Below are positions 1 through 7,637 of a stretch of 8,891 bases of DNA, in pieces. The stretch is from positions 1 through 8,891 of the forward strand of contig JAQUEL010000077.1 in NCBI GenBank assembly GCA_028685295.1, in the 5' to 3' direction. Positions within the stretch are counted from its first letter, which is position 1; the number at the start of each line of letters is the position of its first letter. This DNA comes from a bacterium (GTDB lineage Bacteria; UBP13; UBA5359). The translations under genes were made by a program, and so were the position numbers. The notes beneath the pieces are model-generated. The model worked only from the letters and a program-made list of their open reading frames with translations. It did not search any database and was not told the origin of the DNA.

Positions 1-46
1 GGAAGATGCGACCAGTCTTTTTATTGAGGATAGTTTTCAAATACAT
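1..46 (-). CDS. Start of a possible transposase gene, truncated by the window edge
   Basis: Only the first 15 codons are present, reading MYLKTILNKKTGRIF before the window ends. The start is well supported: ATG at 46-44 has a GGAGG Shine-Dalgarno at 59-55 with an 8-nt spacer, and a promoter-like TTGCCT-17-TATAAT lies further upstream (109-81). From memory, the opening pattern (M-Y/F-L-K/R, then N-K-K-T-G-R followed by an aromatic residue) is typical of IS1634-like DDE transposases common in anaerobic Bacillota, which usually continue with a conserved stretch about a regular dipeptide repeat and 'YLDEL'. The catalytic domain is outside the window, so the family call is inference from 15 residues. 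It could equally be another small protein with a lysine-rich start. The gene is co-directional with argH, 174 nt downstream of it, and has its own promoter and SD, so it is probably not part of the arginine operon. Confidence 0.5.
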   Translation of the reverse strand, partial: MYLKTILNKKTGRIF

Positions 47-220
47 AAGGGGTTCCTCCGTATAGGTAGAATATAAGCGTATTATACTATAACGGGCAAT
101 GGCAGGCAACTAAAACAAGAATGAAATTTGATGCTAATAAGACATGTTGTATCCCCAAAGCGTCTTTATGCTTATAATGCGTTTGAGACACAGCTTTCAT
201 TATAGCAAAAAAAGAATATG
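47..220 (-). other. Gap between argH and the left-edge gene, with an imperfect inverted repeat and no clear terminator
   Basis: This AT-rich 174-nt stretch lies between the argH stop (223-221) and the start codon at 46. It holds an imperfect inverted repeat, with arms at 170-179 and 198-206 (seven pairs TATAATG/CATTATA, then one unpaired base and GC/GC) around an 18-nt loop. A run of seven T on the minus strand (213-207) follows argH, but the only stem just before it is a short GCTGC/GTAGC hairpin (233-220) overlapping the stop codon, with six bases (219-214) between. That is a poor intrinsic terminator. If the left-edge gene belongs to an insertion sequence, the element's terminal repeat should lie within this gap, but I cannot identify it without the other end. 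Confidence 0.4.
81..109 (-). promoter_or_regulatory. Putative promoter of the left-edge gene
   Basis: On the minus strand a TTGCCT (-35, 109-104) is followed after exactly 17 nt by a perfect TATAAT (-10, 86-81). Transcription would start near 74, giving a leader of about 28 nt that contains the GGAGG site of the gene starting at 46. The -35 matches the consensus TTGACA at four of six positions. This supports the left-edge gene being transcribed independently of the operon. Confidence 0.45.
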
Positions 221-1594
221 CTACTGCCGCAGCCGCTCGCTGGCCTGCTTCAAGGCTTCATTAACAGAGGCTCTGGCAGTGCCGCCGGGGTGTTTGCGAG
301 CGTCGATGATGTTCATCGTGCCTAGGACGTCATAAATGGTATCGTCAAAGAGATCAGAGAAACGCTGCATCTCCTCCAAACGCAGGGAGGAGAGCACTTT
401 GCGTTCGTCCAGGCAGTAGCGCACCATGTTGCCTACCGCCTCATGAGCTTCACGAAAAGGCATACCGCGCCGCACCAGGTAATCGGCCACATCGGTAGCA
501 TCGGAGAAATCAGTCTTTAGAGCCTCGGACATCTTATCAGGTTTGAACTCTGTAGCCCGGATCATGGAGGCATATACCTTCAACGAAGAGCTGACGGTAC
601 CCAACGCATCAAAAAGCCCTTCCTTATCCTCCTGCAGGTCACGGTTGTAAGTCATGGGCAATCCCTTGAGCACGGTCAGCATACTCATCAAGTGGCCGAA
701 GACACGGCCGCAACGACCGCGTACCAGTTCAGCCACGTCGGGATTCTTCTTCTGCGGCATAATGCTGCTGCCGGTAGTGAAGGCGTCGCCTATTTCCACA
801 AAGCCGAATTCGGGTGAAGACCAGAGAATCATCTCTTCGGAAAGACGGCTAAGATGCACCATGATCAGCGACAGAGCGGAGAGAAGCTCTACCAGATAAT
901 CCCTGTCGCTTACACTATCCATACTGTTGGCGGATATAGCTGCAAATCCCAGTTCATGAGCTACAAATTCCCTGTCAATGGGAAAGGTGGTTCCAGCCAG
1001 AGCACCTGAGCCCAGAGGCATGATATCCACTCGTTTCAGACAATCGCAGAGCCGCTCTGCATCACGGCGAAACATCTCTATATAAGCCAGAAGGTGGTGG
1101 GCAAGAAGCACCGGCTGTGCATGCTGCATATGGGTATAGCCGGGCAACGGCACAGCGCGATACCGCTCTGCCTGCTCCAACAACGCCAGCTGAAGTTTCT
1201 CCAGGTCATTTATGAGCTGCGGGATAATTTCCTTAAGGTAAAGTCGCTCGTCGAGCGCCACCTGATCATTGCGGCTGCGGCCGGTATGCAGCTTCTTTCC
1301 CACGGGCCCGATCAGTTCGGTCAGCCGGGTCTCCACATACATGTGGATGTCCTCGGCCCCGGTGCCGGAACGTATGCCTTCGGTAGCTATCTCTGCCAGC
1401 ACTTGCTGCAGACCGGCCACCAGAAGCTCAGCCTCATTGGCGTCGATTATCCCTGTATGTCCCAGCATACGGGCATGTGCGATGCTGCCGGCAATATCCT
1501 GCCTGTAAAGACGGGCATCGTAAGCCAGGGAGGAGGTAAACTCCTCAACCTCTCCGGACATCTCTTCTCTGAATCGGCCGCCCCATAACTTCAT
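221..1594 (-). CDS. argH: Argininosuccinate lyase
   Basis: This enzyme carries out the last step of arginine synthesis in the cytosol, cleaving argininosuccinate to arginine and fumarate. The 457-residue length is normal for the family. It is recognised by the start MKLWGGRF, HTGRSRND at about 103-110, THMQHAQP at about 154-161 and the fumarase/aspartase-superfamily signature GSSIMPQKKNP at about 275-285, whose flexible loop carries the catalytic serine. The C-terminal MNIIDARKHPGGTA-type segment (about 427-440) is also usual. The active enzyme is a homotetramer whose sites are built from three subunits. The ATG at 1594 has AGGAG (1607-1603) eight bases upstream, and the gene begins 17 nt after the argG stop, so it is very likely cotranscribed as the last operon gene. 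No frameshift or missing signature residue is seen. Confidence 0.98.
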   Translation of the reverse strand: MKLWGGRFREEMSGEVEEFTSSLAYDARLYRQDIAGSIAHARMLGHTGIIDANEAELLVAGLQQVLAEIATEGIRSGTGAEDIHMYVETRLTELIGPVGKKLHTGRSRNDQVALDERLYLKEIIPQLINDLEKLQLALLEQAERYRAVPLPGYTHMQHAQPVLLAHHLLAYIEMFRRDAERLCDCLKRVDIMPLGSGALAGTTFPIDREFVAHELGFAAISANSMDSVSDRDYLVELLSALSLIMVHLSRLSEEMILWSSPEFGFVEIGDAFTTGSSIMPQKKNPDVAELVRGRCGRVFGHLMSMLTVLKGLPMTYNRDLQEDKEGLFDALGTVSSSLKVYASMIRATEFKPDKMSEALKTDFSDATDVADYLVRRGMPFREAHEAVGNMVRYCLDERKVLSSLRLEEMQRFSDLFDDTIYDVLGTMNIIDARKHPGGTARASVNEALKQASERLRQ

Positions 1595-1611
1595 CTGCCT
1601 TACTCCTATTC

Positions 1612-2805
1612 TTATTTACGGTTAATCTCGGCAAAGATCTGCGACTGCAAACCCCACAGCTCTATAAAGCCGGCCGCTGCGTTATGAGAGAACCTGTCGC
1701 CCTTTTCATAGGTAGCCAGATCATGCTGATAGAGCGAGTGCGGTGATTTGCGGCCGACTACGGTGCAAGTTCCCTTAAAGAATTTTATGCGAACTGTGCC
1801 GGTGACCACTTCCTGGGTTTTATCGATAAAAGCGGAGAGCGCTTCCCGCAACTGCGAGAACCATAGCCCGAAATATACCAGTTCGGAGAATTTCTGCTCT
1901 ACCATCTTTTTGAAGTGCGCCGTCTCCCGTGGCAGAACGAGGCTTTCCAAATCAGCATGTGCCGTGAGCAGAACCGTTGCCGCCGGGCACTCATATATCT
2001 CGCGCGATTTGATGCCCACCAGACGGTTCTCCACCATATCTATGCGGCCCACGCCGTTGGCTCCGGCCAGGGCATTGAGCTTCTCCACCAGCGCTACCGG
2101 TGCAAGGGCTTCGCCATTTAACCTGACAGGCACGCCTCGCTCAAATTCCACTTCCACATAAGTAGGCTCATCGGGCGCATCCTGTGGAGAAAGGGTTAAT
2201 TCGTATATATCTGCCGGCGGCTCGTTCCAGGGATCTTCCAAGACACCGCATTCGATACTCCTTCCCCATAAGTTTATATCCGTGCTGTAGGGTTTATTAA
2301 CATTGACCGGCACCGGAATGTCATGCTGACGAGCATATTCTATCTCTTCTTCACGAGACATGGGCCAGTCGCGCATGGGAGCAATTATCTCCAATGAAGG
2401 GTTCAAGGCACGAATGGAAACATCAAAACGCACCTGGTCGTTACCCTTGGCTGTGCAACCGTGCGCCACTGCATCCGCTCCTTCCCTGACGGCAATATCC
2501 ACCAGCTTGGCGGCTATAAGGGGCCTGGCCAGCGCAGTGGCCAAAGGATACGTATTTTCGTAAAGAGCATTGGCCTTAAGCGCCTGAAAAGCATAGTCCC
2601 TGATAAACTCCTCTTTGCCATCGACGGTATATGCGGAAAGGGCTCCTAACTTCAACGCTTTCTGCCGTATCATTTCATAATCTCTGGATTCTCCCACATC
2701 TCCGGCAACACAGATGACATCGGCGTTATAGCGGTCCTGCAGCCATTTTATGGCTACTGAGGTATCCAATCCGCCGGAATAGGCAAGCACAATCTTTCGT
2801 TTCAT
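1612..2805 (-). CDS. argG: Argininosuccinate synthase
   Basis: This enzyme joins citrulline and aspartate to argininosuccinate, using ATP and releasing AMP and pyrophosphate. At 397 residues it has the usual length of the short bacterial type. The N-terminus carries the ATP pyrophosphatase loop AYSGGLDTS (about 8-16). [12 protein letters not shown] (about 116-127) binds citrulline and aspartate, and a [19 protein letters not shown]-type segment (about 175-193) follows. The C-terminal part is the tetramerisation region. The ATG at 2805 lies one base after the argR stop, and its strong SD, GGAGGAG at 2819-2813, is embedded in the last codons of argR with a 7-nt spacer. Translation of argG is therefore probably coupled to argR. 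Confidence 0.98.
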   Translation of the reverse strand: MKRKIVLAYSGGLDTSVAIKWLQDRYNADVICVAGDVGESRDYEMIRQKALKLGALSAYTVDGKEEFIRDYAFQALKANALYENTYPLATALARPLIAAKLVDIAVREGADAVAHGCTAKGNDQVRFDVSIRALNPSLEIIAPMRDWPMSREEEIEYARQHDIPVPVNVNKPYSTDINLWGRSIECGVLEDPWNEPPADIYELTLSPQDAPDEPTYVEVEFERGVPVRLNGEALAPVALVEKLNALAGANGVGRIDMVENRLVGIKSREIYECPAATVLLTAHADLESLVLPRETAHFKKMVEQKFSELVYFGLWFSQLREALSAFIDKTQEVVTGTVRIKFFKGTCTVVGRKSPHSLYQHDLATYEKGDRFSHNAAAGFIELWGLQSQIFAEINRK

Positions 2806-2806
2806 T

Positions 2807-3256
2807 TCAATACTCCTCCAGTAAATCCTTTATTCTATCCAACAACGCCTGCAGATCTTCGGGCATGCGTAGAGCAATAAATATAGTATCGTCGCCGGCA
2901 ATAGTTCCCATAACTTCGGGCCAGCACAGCATATCGAAGGCTGCGCCCACTCCCTGGGCGGCGCCGGGCATAGTCTTGATCACAATAAGATTGCCGCTTC
3001 CTTCGGCCCGAATAACGAACTCTCTGATTATATGCTCTTCTTTGCTCAAGCTACGCCCGTCATCAGGCAGAACATAACGATATCCATCCTCGCCATCAGG
3101 GATCTTTACCAGCCCCATCTCCCGCATGTCTCTGGAGATGGTAGCCTGCGTCACGCTATAGCCATGCCCGGACAGAATAGTCACCAGATCCTCCTGAGTG
3201 TCTATCCGATATTGTCGCAAAATATCAGCGATAGCTCTGCGACGATCTTCAATCAT
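2807..3256 (-). CDS. argR: Arginine repressor ArgR/AhrC
   Basis: This is the arginine-responsive regulator: a hexamer that binds ARG boxes when loaded with L-arginine. From the ATG at 3256 it has 149 residues, the normal family size. The N-terminal winged helix-turn-helix includes [18 protein letters not shown] (about 34-51), whose recognition-helix motif is highly conserved. The C-terminal domain, for oligomerisation and arginine binding, carries [11 protein letters not shown] (about 117-127), with the aspartate pair that contacts arginine. A TTG one codon upstream (3259) could also open the frame, but the ATG at 3256 shares a base with the argF stop in a TGATG arrangement typical of translational coupling, and gives the standard N-terminus MIEDRR. 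Lying inside the operon behind the argC promoter, it is expected to repress itself together with the enzymes. In Bacillota such proteins may also activate arginine catabolism; nothing here tests that. Confidence 0.96.
   Translation of the reverse strand: MIEDRRRAIADILRQYRIDTQEDLVTILSGHGYSVTQATISRDMREMGLVKIPDGEDGYRYVLPDDGRSLSKEEHIIREFVIRAEGSGNLIVIKTMPGAAQGVGAAFDMLCWPEVMGTIAGDDTIFIALRMPEDLQALLDRIKDLLEEY
2813..2819 (-). promoter_or_regulatory. argG ribosome binding site inside the end of argR
   Basis: GGAGGAG encodes the Glu-Glu near the ArgR C-terminus (LLEEY) and also sits seven bases before the argG ATG at 2805. The same bases thus serve as coding sequence and as Shine-Dalgarno, which fixes the argG start and suggests that ribosomes finishing argR reinitiate on argG. 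Confidence 0.75.
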
Positions 3257-4182
3257 CAAGACATCACCAAATACATAATTGCTTTCTGGATATGCAGACG
3301 GTTCTCAGCCTGATCAAATACTACGGAATGGGCTCCATCGATGACGGAATCCGTAATCTCCTCTCCTCTGTGTGCCGGCAGGCAATGCAGAACTATGGCC
3401 TCGGGAGCGGCTGCTTCCAATTTTTCATCGTTTATCTGATAGTTTCTGAAGATAGCCCTTCTGAGCAGGGCCTCTTCTTCCTGTCCCATGCTGGCCCAGA
3501 CATCGGTGTAGATAGCGTTAGCCCCTTCCACTGCAGCCATGGGATCATCCGTCAATTCAACTTTGGAACCGGAAACCGCTGCAATTTCGCGAGCAATGCC
3601 CACTATTTCCTTATCAGGCTCAAAGCCATTGGGAGTAGCCAATACTATATCGGTACCCATAATAGCAGCTGTTATCATTAATGAATGAGCCACATTATTA
3701 CCATCGCCCACATAAGCAAGCTTGAGTCCTTGCAGCCCGTTCAGCTTCTGCCGTATGGTGTAGAAATCCGCCAAAGCCTGGCAGGGATGCAGCAAATCCG
3801 TAAGTCCGTTAATAACCGGTATATCGGCATAACGAGCCAGATCTATCACATCCTGATGATCGTATGTTCTGATCATTATGGCATCAACATAGCGAGATAG
3901 CGTTCTGGCCGTATCGGCAATGGTTTCACCGCGTCTTAGCTGCATATCGTCAGCACTGAGAAAGAGCCCATGTCCTCCAAGCTGACTGATGCCGGTCTCA
4001 AAGGAAACCCGCGTTCTGGTCGACGGCTTCTGAAAAATCATGGCCAGCGAACATCCCGGCAAGCGGTTCAAGCTATCTTTACGCGATTCACTGCGTAACT
4101 CATCGGCCATTGCAAAGACGACCTCTACTTCCTTACGATCCAGATCATACCCCGATATCAGATCTCTTCCCTGTAAACCCAT
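3256..4182 (-). CDS. argF: Ornithine carbamoyltransferase, anabolic type
   Basis: This enzyme transfers the carbamoyl group from carbamoyl phosphate to ornithine, giving citrulline. At 308 residues it has the usual length. The carbamoyl phosphate loop STRTR is at about 54-58 and HPCQ at about 132-135. The ornithine-binding DVWASMG is at about 227-233 and HCLPAHRGEEI at about 266-276, which contains the catalytic cysteine. Conservation of HPCQ and HCLP distinguishes it from aspartate and N-acetylornithine carbamoyltransferases. The location among biosynthetic genes, away from any arcA or arcC, argues for an anabolic role. The ATG at 4182 follows a GAGGGGG SD (4194-4188) with a 5-nt spacer. The preceding 78-nt gap after argD shows no convincing promoter or terminator. 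The stop codon overlaps the argR start. No carAB genes for its carbamoyl phosphate supply are in the window. Confidence 0.98.
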   Translation of the reverse strand: MGLQGRDLISGYDLDRKEVEVVFAMADELRSESRKDSLNRLPGCSLAMIFQKPSTRTRVSFETGISQLGGHGLFLSADDMQLRRGETIADTARTLSRYVDAIMIRTYDHQDVIDLARYADIPVINGLTDLLHPCQALADFYTIRQKLNGLQGLKLAYVGDGNNVAHSLMITAAIMGTDIVLATPNGFEPDKEIVGIAREIAAVSGSKVELTDDPMAAVEGANAIYTDVWASMGQEEEALLRRAIFRNYQINDEKLEAAAPEAIVLHCLPAHRGEEITDSVIDGAHSVVFDQAENRLHIQKAIMYLVMS

Positions 4183-4260
4183 GCTTTCCCCCTCATTTTA
4201 ATGCTGGGATATGGAACTCGCAGCACCACACACCACATTCCGGCATTCGGCTTTTACCGT

Positions 4261-5460
4261 TCAATCATGCCCCTGAATTGCAACCTTCAGGATATCCAGA
4301 GCTTCATCTATCTCTGCCGTCGTTACATTGAGCGGCGGCAGAAAACGTATAGTAGTGTCATTCACGGCATTAAGCAGCAACCCCATCTTCAGGCATTCAG
4401 TCACAACAGCCCTGGCAGATGGCAATTTAAGCTCCAGAGCCAGCATCAGCCCTAGGCCGCGAAAGCTATCCACATAATCGGGCAGGGTCTGGCCCAACCC
4501 CAGCAGCCCATCCTGCATATAAGCGCTCATTTTGCATACGTTGCTGAGTATAGCCTCTTCCTCCAGCGCACGCAAGAAGGCAAAAGCTGCTGCGCAGGCT
4601 ACCGGATTGCCGCCGAAAGTACTGGCGTGGTCGCCAGGGCTGAAGACGCCGGCAACCTCTTCATCGGCCAGCATAGCTCCTATAGGCAAGCCGCCGCCAA
4701 GAGCCTTGGCCAGGGTCATGATATCCGGCTTGACATTATAATGTTCCCAGGCAAAGTTATGGCCAGTTCTTCCCAATCCACTCTGAACCTCATCAAAGAT
4801 CAAGAGCAGGTTATTATCATCACAGAAACGGCGTAATCCTTGCAAAAATTCGACATCAGCGGGATGGATACCTCCTTCGCCCTGTACCGGTTCCAGCATT
4901 ATAGCACACGTTTTATCGCCGGCTTGCGAGATAAAGGAGGGCAAGTCATTGAAAACGGCATAACGGAACCCCTCCAGAAGCGGTTGGAAACCGGCCTGAT
5001 ATTTGCTCTGTCCAGTGGCGGTCAGTGTAGCCATGGTCCTGCCGTGAAAAGACTTGTAAGCCGTTATTATTTCATAACGTCCTTCTCCTAAAACGGCAGC
5101 AGCTCTTTTACGAGCCAATTTAATAGCCGCCTCATTTGCCTCAGCTCCGCTATTACAGAAAAAAACTTTATCCAGACCGGACATCTGCACCAATTTCTCT
5201 GCTACCAGCACCTGCGGTTCGGTAAAATAAATGTTGGAAGCATGTACCAGCCTGCCTGCCTGATCAGCAATGGCCGCTGTAATAGCTGGATGACAATGGC
5301 CCAGAGCATTAACGGCCAGGCCGCTGACAAAATCGAGATATCGCTTGCCGTCGGCATCGGTAAGGTAACTACCCTTGCCGGAAACAAAGACTACCGGCAG
5401 ACGGCCATACGTCTGCATCACATACCTGGATTCCAATTCCGTTATCTTTTTACCCTGCAA
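4261..5460 (-). CDS. argD: Acetylornithine aminotransferase
   Basis: This PLP-dependent class III aminotransferase converts N-acetylglutamate semialdehyde and glutamate to N-acetylornithine and 2-oxoglutarate. Motifs, numbered from the upstream GTG: NALGHCHP (54-61), NSGAEANE (106-113), DEVQSGLGRTG (226-236) and the PLP lysine K255 in TLAKALGGG. The length of about 400 matches the family. The start is uncertain because no ATG lies ahead of the conserved N-terminal YVMQTYGR block. I chose TTG at 5460, which has GAGG (5473-5470) nine bases upstream; the alternative GTG at 5469 abuts that SD. Either start overlaps the end of argB (stop 5452-5450), so translation is probably coupled. Enzymes of this family often also act on succinyldiaminopimelate for lysine synthesis, which cannot be decided here. 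Confidence 0.95.
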   Translation of the reverse strand: MQGKKITELESRYVMQTYGRLPVVFVSGKGSYLTDADGKRYLDFVSGLAVNALGHCHPAITAAIADQAGRLVHASNIYFTEPQVLVAEKLVQMSGLDKVFFCNSGAEANEAAIKLARKRAAAVLGEGRYEIITAYKSFHGRTMATLTATGQSKYQAGFQPLLEGFRYAVFNDLPSFISQAGDKTCAIMLEPVQGEGGIHPADVEFLQGLRRFCDDNNLLLIFDEVQSGLGRTGHNFAWEHYNVKPDIMTLAKALGGGLPIGAMLADEEVAGVFSPGDHASTFGGNPVACAAAFAFLRALEEEAILSNVCKMSAYMQDGLLGLGQTLPDYVDSFRGLGLMLALELKLPSARAVVTECLKMGLLLNAVNDTTIRFLPPLNVTTAEIDEALDILKVAIQGHD

Positions 5461-6346
5461 TCTCCACACCCTCTTCCGTGATCATGGTTCCGATGCCCCG
5501 ATCAGTAAATATCTCCATCAATAACGAATGCTGCATCCGGCCGTCGATAATATGAGTACGTTCCACGCCCGCTTCCAAAGCTGTGATGCAGGCTTCCACC
5601 TTCGGTATCATGCCTTTATCGACCATACCTTCGGTGACGGCCCTCCCGGCGGCGGCTATATTCAGTGTCGATACCAGCGTAGAGCTATCATTCTTGTCCC
5701 TCATTATGCCTTCTATGTCCGTCAGCAGAATGAGCTTGGCTGCGCTTAATGCCGCAGCTATGGCTCCGGCTGCGTGATCGGCATTAATATTGAGGCTCTC
5801 ACCGTCATTGCCTATGCCTACCGGAGAGATGACCGGTATGTAGCCCTGTTCTGTCAGCGTTACGAGAATCGATGGCTCAACCTTCGTCACCTCTCCAACA
5901 TAGCCCAGGTCTACTGAAACATCGCCGTTTCGGTAAGGCGGGACCTTACAGGCTCGGATCAGATTACCATCCTTGCCGCTCAATCCTACAGCCTGCCCGC
6001 CATGCTTATTTATCAAGGAGACTATCTCTGTATTGATCTTACCGACAAGAACCATCTGAGCTATCTCCATAGTGGCCTCGTCTGTTACTCTAAGACCGCC
6101 GGCAAACTCTGCTTCCTTACCCATCTTCCTCATGGTATTGGAGATCTCCGGCCCCCCGCCATGTACGAGAATGGGATTCATCCCTACATAGCGCATCAGG
6201 ATAATATCCTCAATAACGGCCTGCTTAAGGTCTTCGCTGACCATAGCATTGCCACCGTATTTGATGATCATGGTACGACCGAAATAGCGCTTGATATAAG
6301 GCAGCGCCTCTATAAGAATCCCGGCTCGTTCAGCCAATCGTTGCAT
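5450..6346 (-). CDS. argB: N-acetylglutamate kinase, probably arginine-sensitive
   Basis: This enzyme phosphorylates N-acetylglutamate with ATP to N-acetylglutamyl phosphate, usually the controlled step of the acetyl-cycle pathway. It has 298 residues of the amino acid kinase fold. KYGGNAM (about 29-35) binds phosphate, VHGGGPEI (about 61-68) binds substrate, GKDGNLI lies at about 124-130 and NINADHAAGAIA at about 186-197. Unlike the short E. coli enzyme, it has about 25 residues before the first strand, including LIEALPYIKRYFGR. This matches the N-terminal helix that links dimers into a ring-shaped hexamer in arginine-inhibited enzymes such as those of Thermotoga and Pseudomonas. Feedback inhibition by arginine is therefore inferred. 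The ATG at 6346 has AGGAGG (6357-6352) with a 5-nt spacer. The 67-nt gap after argJ holds no clear promoter. The 3' end overlaps argD. Confidence 0.98.
   Translation of the reverse strand: MQRLAERAGILIEALPYIKRYFGRTMIIKYGGNAMVSEDLKQAVIEDIILMRYVGMNPILVHGGGPEISNTMRKMGKEAEFAGGLRVTDEATMEIAQMVLVGKINTEIVSLINKHGGQAVGLSGKDGNLIRACKVPPYRNGDVSVDLGYVGEVTKVEPSILVTLTEQGYIPVISPVGIGNDGESLNINADHAAGAIAAALSAAKLILLTDIEGIMRDKNDSSTLVSTLNIAAAGRAVTEGMVDKGMIPKVEACITALEAGVERTHIIDGRMQHSLLMEIFTDRGIGTMITEEGVEIAG
5470..5477 (-). promoter_or_regulatory. Probable argD ribosome binding site inside argB
   Basis: The minus strand reads GGAAGAGG here, within the last codons of argB. It is nine bases from TTG at 5460 but directly abuts GTG at 5469. 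This spacing is the reason for preferring the TTG as the argD start; the two candidates differ by only three residues. Confidence 0.45.
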
Positions 6347-6413
6347 CTCGTCCTCCTGAATAAAAGCTCTGTAAATCGAAAATATTCCTATGCTCTACTT
6401 TGGGTCCGACGGC

Positions 6414-7622
6414 TCAAGTATGGTATCTGGCATTTATCTTTACATAATCATAGGTCAGATCACAGGTCCAGACGGTAGCCGATGCCTTACCCATACCCAG
6501 ATCGATATTCAGCTTTATCTCTTCCTGGGATAAGATGCCTGCAACCGTTTTTTCATCATAATCGATATAAGCACCGCCTTCGGCTAATTTTATTCCACCG
6601 ATATCGATGCATATTCTCTCAGGCTCCACAGCAGGCCCGGCATAGCCGACGGCACAGATGATCCTTCCCCAGTTAGGGTCACGACCGAATATGGCCGTTT
6701 TGACCAGATTGGATGAGGCTACGGCAAAGGCAATCTTCCTGGCATCATCATAAACGACAGCGCCGTCGACCTGAACTTGCAACAGATGTGATGCGCCCTC
6801 TCCATCACGGGCTATCTCTGTGGCCAGATAAGTGCAAACCCGATTAAGTGCTGCCTTAAAGGCTTCATATTCCTCACTGCCCGGAATTACTTTCACACCG
6901 GAAGAGCCGTTAGCCATGCAGATAACCGTATCGCTGGTACTGGTATCCCCGTCTACGGTGATCATGTTAAAGGAGAGATTGACCGCCGCCGTCAGTGTTT
7001 CCTGCAGCAAACCGTCCTCCAGGCCCGCATCGGTAGTGATAAAAGCAAACATTGTAGCCATATTGGGATGGATCATTCCCGAGCCTTTGGCGATCCCCCC
7101 TATCCGAAAGCTCCTGTTCCCGATGCTTACATTTACGGCGATCTTCTTGATTCGGGTGTCGGTGGTCATGATCGCTTCGGCAGCGGCATCTCCGCCGTTA
7201 CGACTAAGCGCCGGCAATGCCTTCTTAATACCGGTACGCACTTTATCCATCGGCAAGGGCATCCCGATGATGCCGGTGGAAGCTACAGCTACCAGTTCAG
7301 GTGCGAGCTCAAGTCCCTCAGCTACCAGATTACCCATCTCTTCGGCATCCTTCAATCCCTGCGCCCCGGTGCATACATTAGCATTGCCGCTGTTGGCTAC
7401 TATAGCCTGCAACCGCCCGGAGCGTATCCTGGGCATACTAAGGATCAGGGGTTCCCCCTTAACTTGATTTGTGGTAAATAGTCCTGCGCAAGCGGCAATT
7501 TTATCGGAACAGATCAAAGCTATATCATTGCGCCGCCTTTTTATGCCGCAATGTACGCCGGCAGCTTTAAATCCGACCGGAGCGGTGATACCGCCCTCGA
7601 TTATCTCATAGTTATGCTTCAT
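6414..7622 (-). CDS. argJ: Ornithine acetyltransferase / N-acetylglutamate synthase ArgJ
   Basis: ArgJ moves the acetyl group from N-acetylornithine to glutamate, releasing ornithine and regenerating N-acetylglutamate. Bifunctional members also use acetyl-CoA for the first step. The proenzyme cleaves itself into alpha and beta chains at the Ala-Thr bond of PNMATMFAF. With the start used here the nucleophile is Thr190 (codon 7055-7053). ANSGNANVCTGAQG (about 76-89), STGIIG and TTDTRIK are also conserved. An ATG four codons upstream (7634) is in frame, but the only SD, GGAGG at 7632-7628, overlaps that ATG and is five bases before ATG 7622, which gives the usual MKHNYEIIEGGITAP start and 402 residues. 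The gene begins about 15 nt after argC. With no argA in the window a bifunctional enzyme would make the operon self-sufficient, but the sequence alone does not prove it. Confidence 0.97.
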   Translation of the reverse strand: MKHNYEIIEGGITAPVGFKAAGVHCGIKRRRNDIALICSDKIAACAGLFTTNQVKGEPLILSMPRIRSGRLQAIVANSGNANVCTGAQGLKDAEEMGNLVAEGLELAPELVAVASTGIIGMPLPMDKVRTGIKKALPALSRNGGDAAAEAIMTTDTRIKKIAVNVSIGNRSFRIGGIAKGSGMIHPNMATMFAFITTDAGLEDGLLQETLTAAVNLSFNMITVDGDTSTSDTVICMANGSSGVKVIPGSEEYEAFKAALNRVCTYLATEIARDGEGASHLLQVQVDGAVVYDDARKIAFAVASSNLVKTAIFGRDPNWGRIICAVGYAGPAVEPERICIDIGGIKLAEGGAYIDYDEKTVAGILSQEEIKLNIDLGMGKASATVWTCDLTYDYVKINARYHT

Positions 7623-7627
7623 CATTT

Positions 7628-7632
7628 CCTCC
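7628..7632 (-). promoter_or_regulatory. argJ ribosome binding site that decides the start
   Basis: GGAGG overlaps the upstream in-frame ATG (7634-7632) and so cannot serve it. It is five bases from the ATG at 7622, and two from the ATG at 7625. No other SD-like sequence lies ahead of 7634 in the short gap after argC. This supports the shorter ArgJ. Confidence 0.65.
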
Positions 7633-7637
7633 ATTTA

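Noticed and set aside
144-335. Plus-strand open frame across the end of argH
   Set aside because: Short, no SD, and half of it is antisense to argH.
1094-1588. Plus-strand open frame (164 codons) opposite argH
   Set aside because: GTG start without SD, fully antisense to argH, no recognisable domain.
4183-4260. Possible promoter or regulatory element in the argD-argF gap
   Set aside because: A TTGAAC is present but no -10 lies at suitable spacing, and no stable hairpin is seen; treated as an ordinary intra-operon gap.
6347-6413. Possible second ARG box or promoter in the argJ-argB gap (GAATATTTTC)
   Set aside because: The palindrome is poor, no paired site lies 20-21 bp away and no -35/-10 pair with good spacing is present.
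6002-6478. Plus-strand open frame (158 codons) across the argB/argJ gap
   Set aside because: Mostly a shadow of argB; no SD and no recognisable product.
6832-7467. Long plus-strand open frame (211 codons) opposite argJ
   Set aside because: It starts with GTG, has no Shine-Dalgarno, and lies wholly antisense to a gene with clear catalytic motifs. The low-complexity Ser/Pro/Ala composition is what the reverse of a real gene in this base composition gives.
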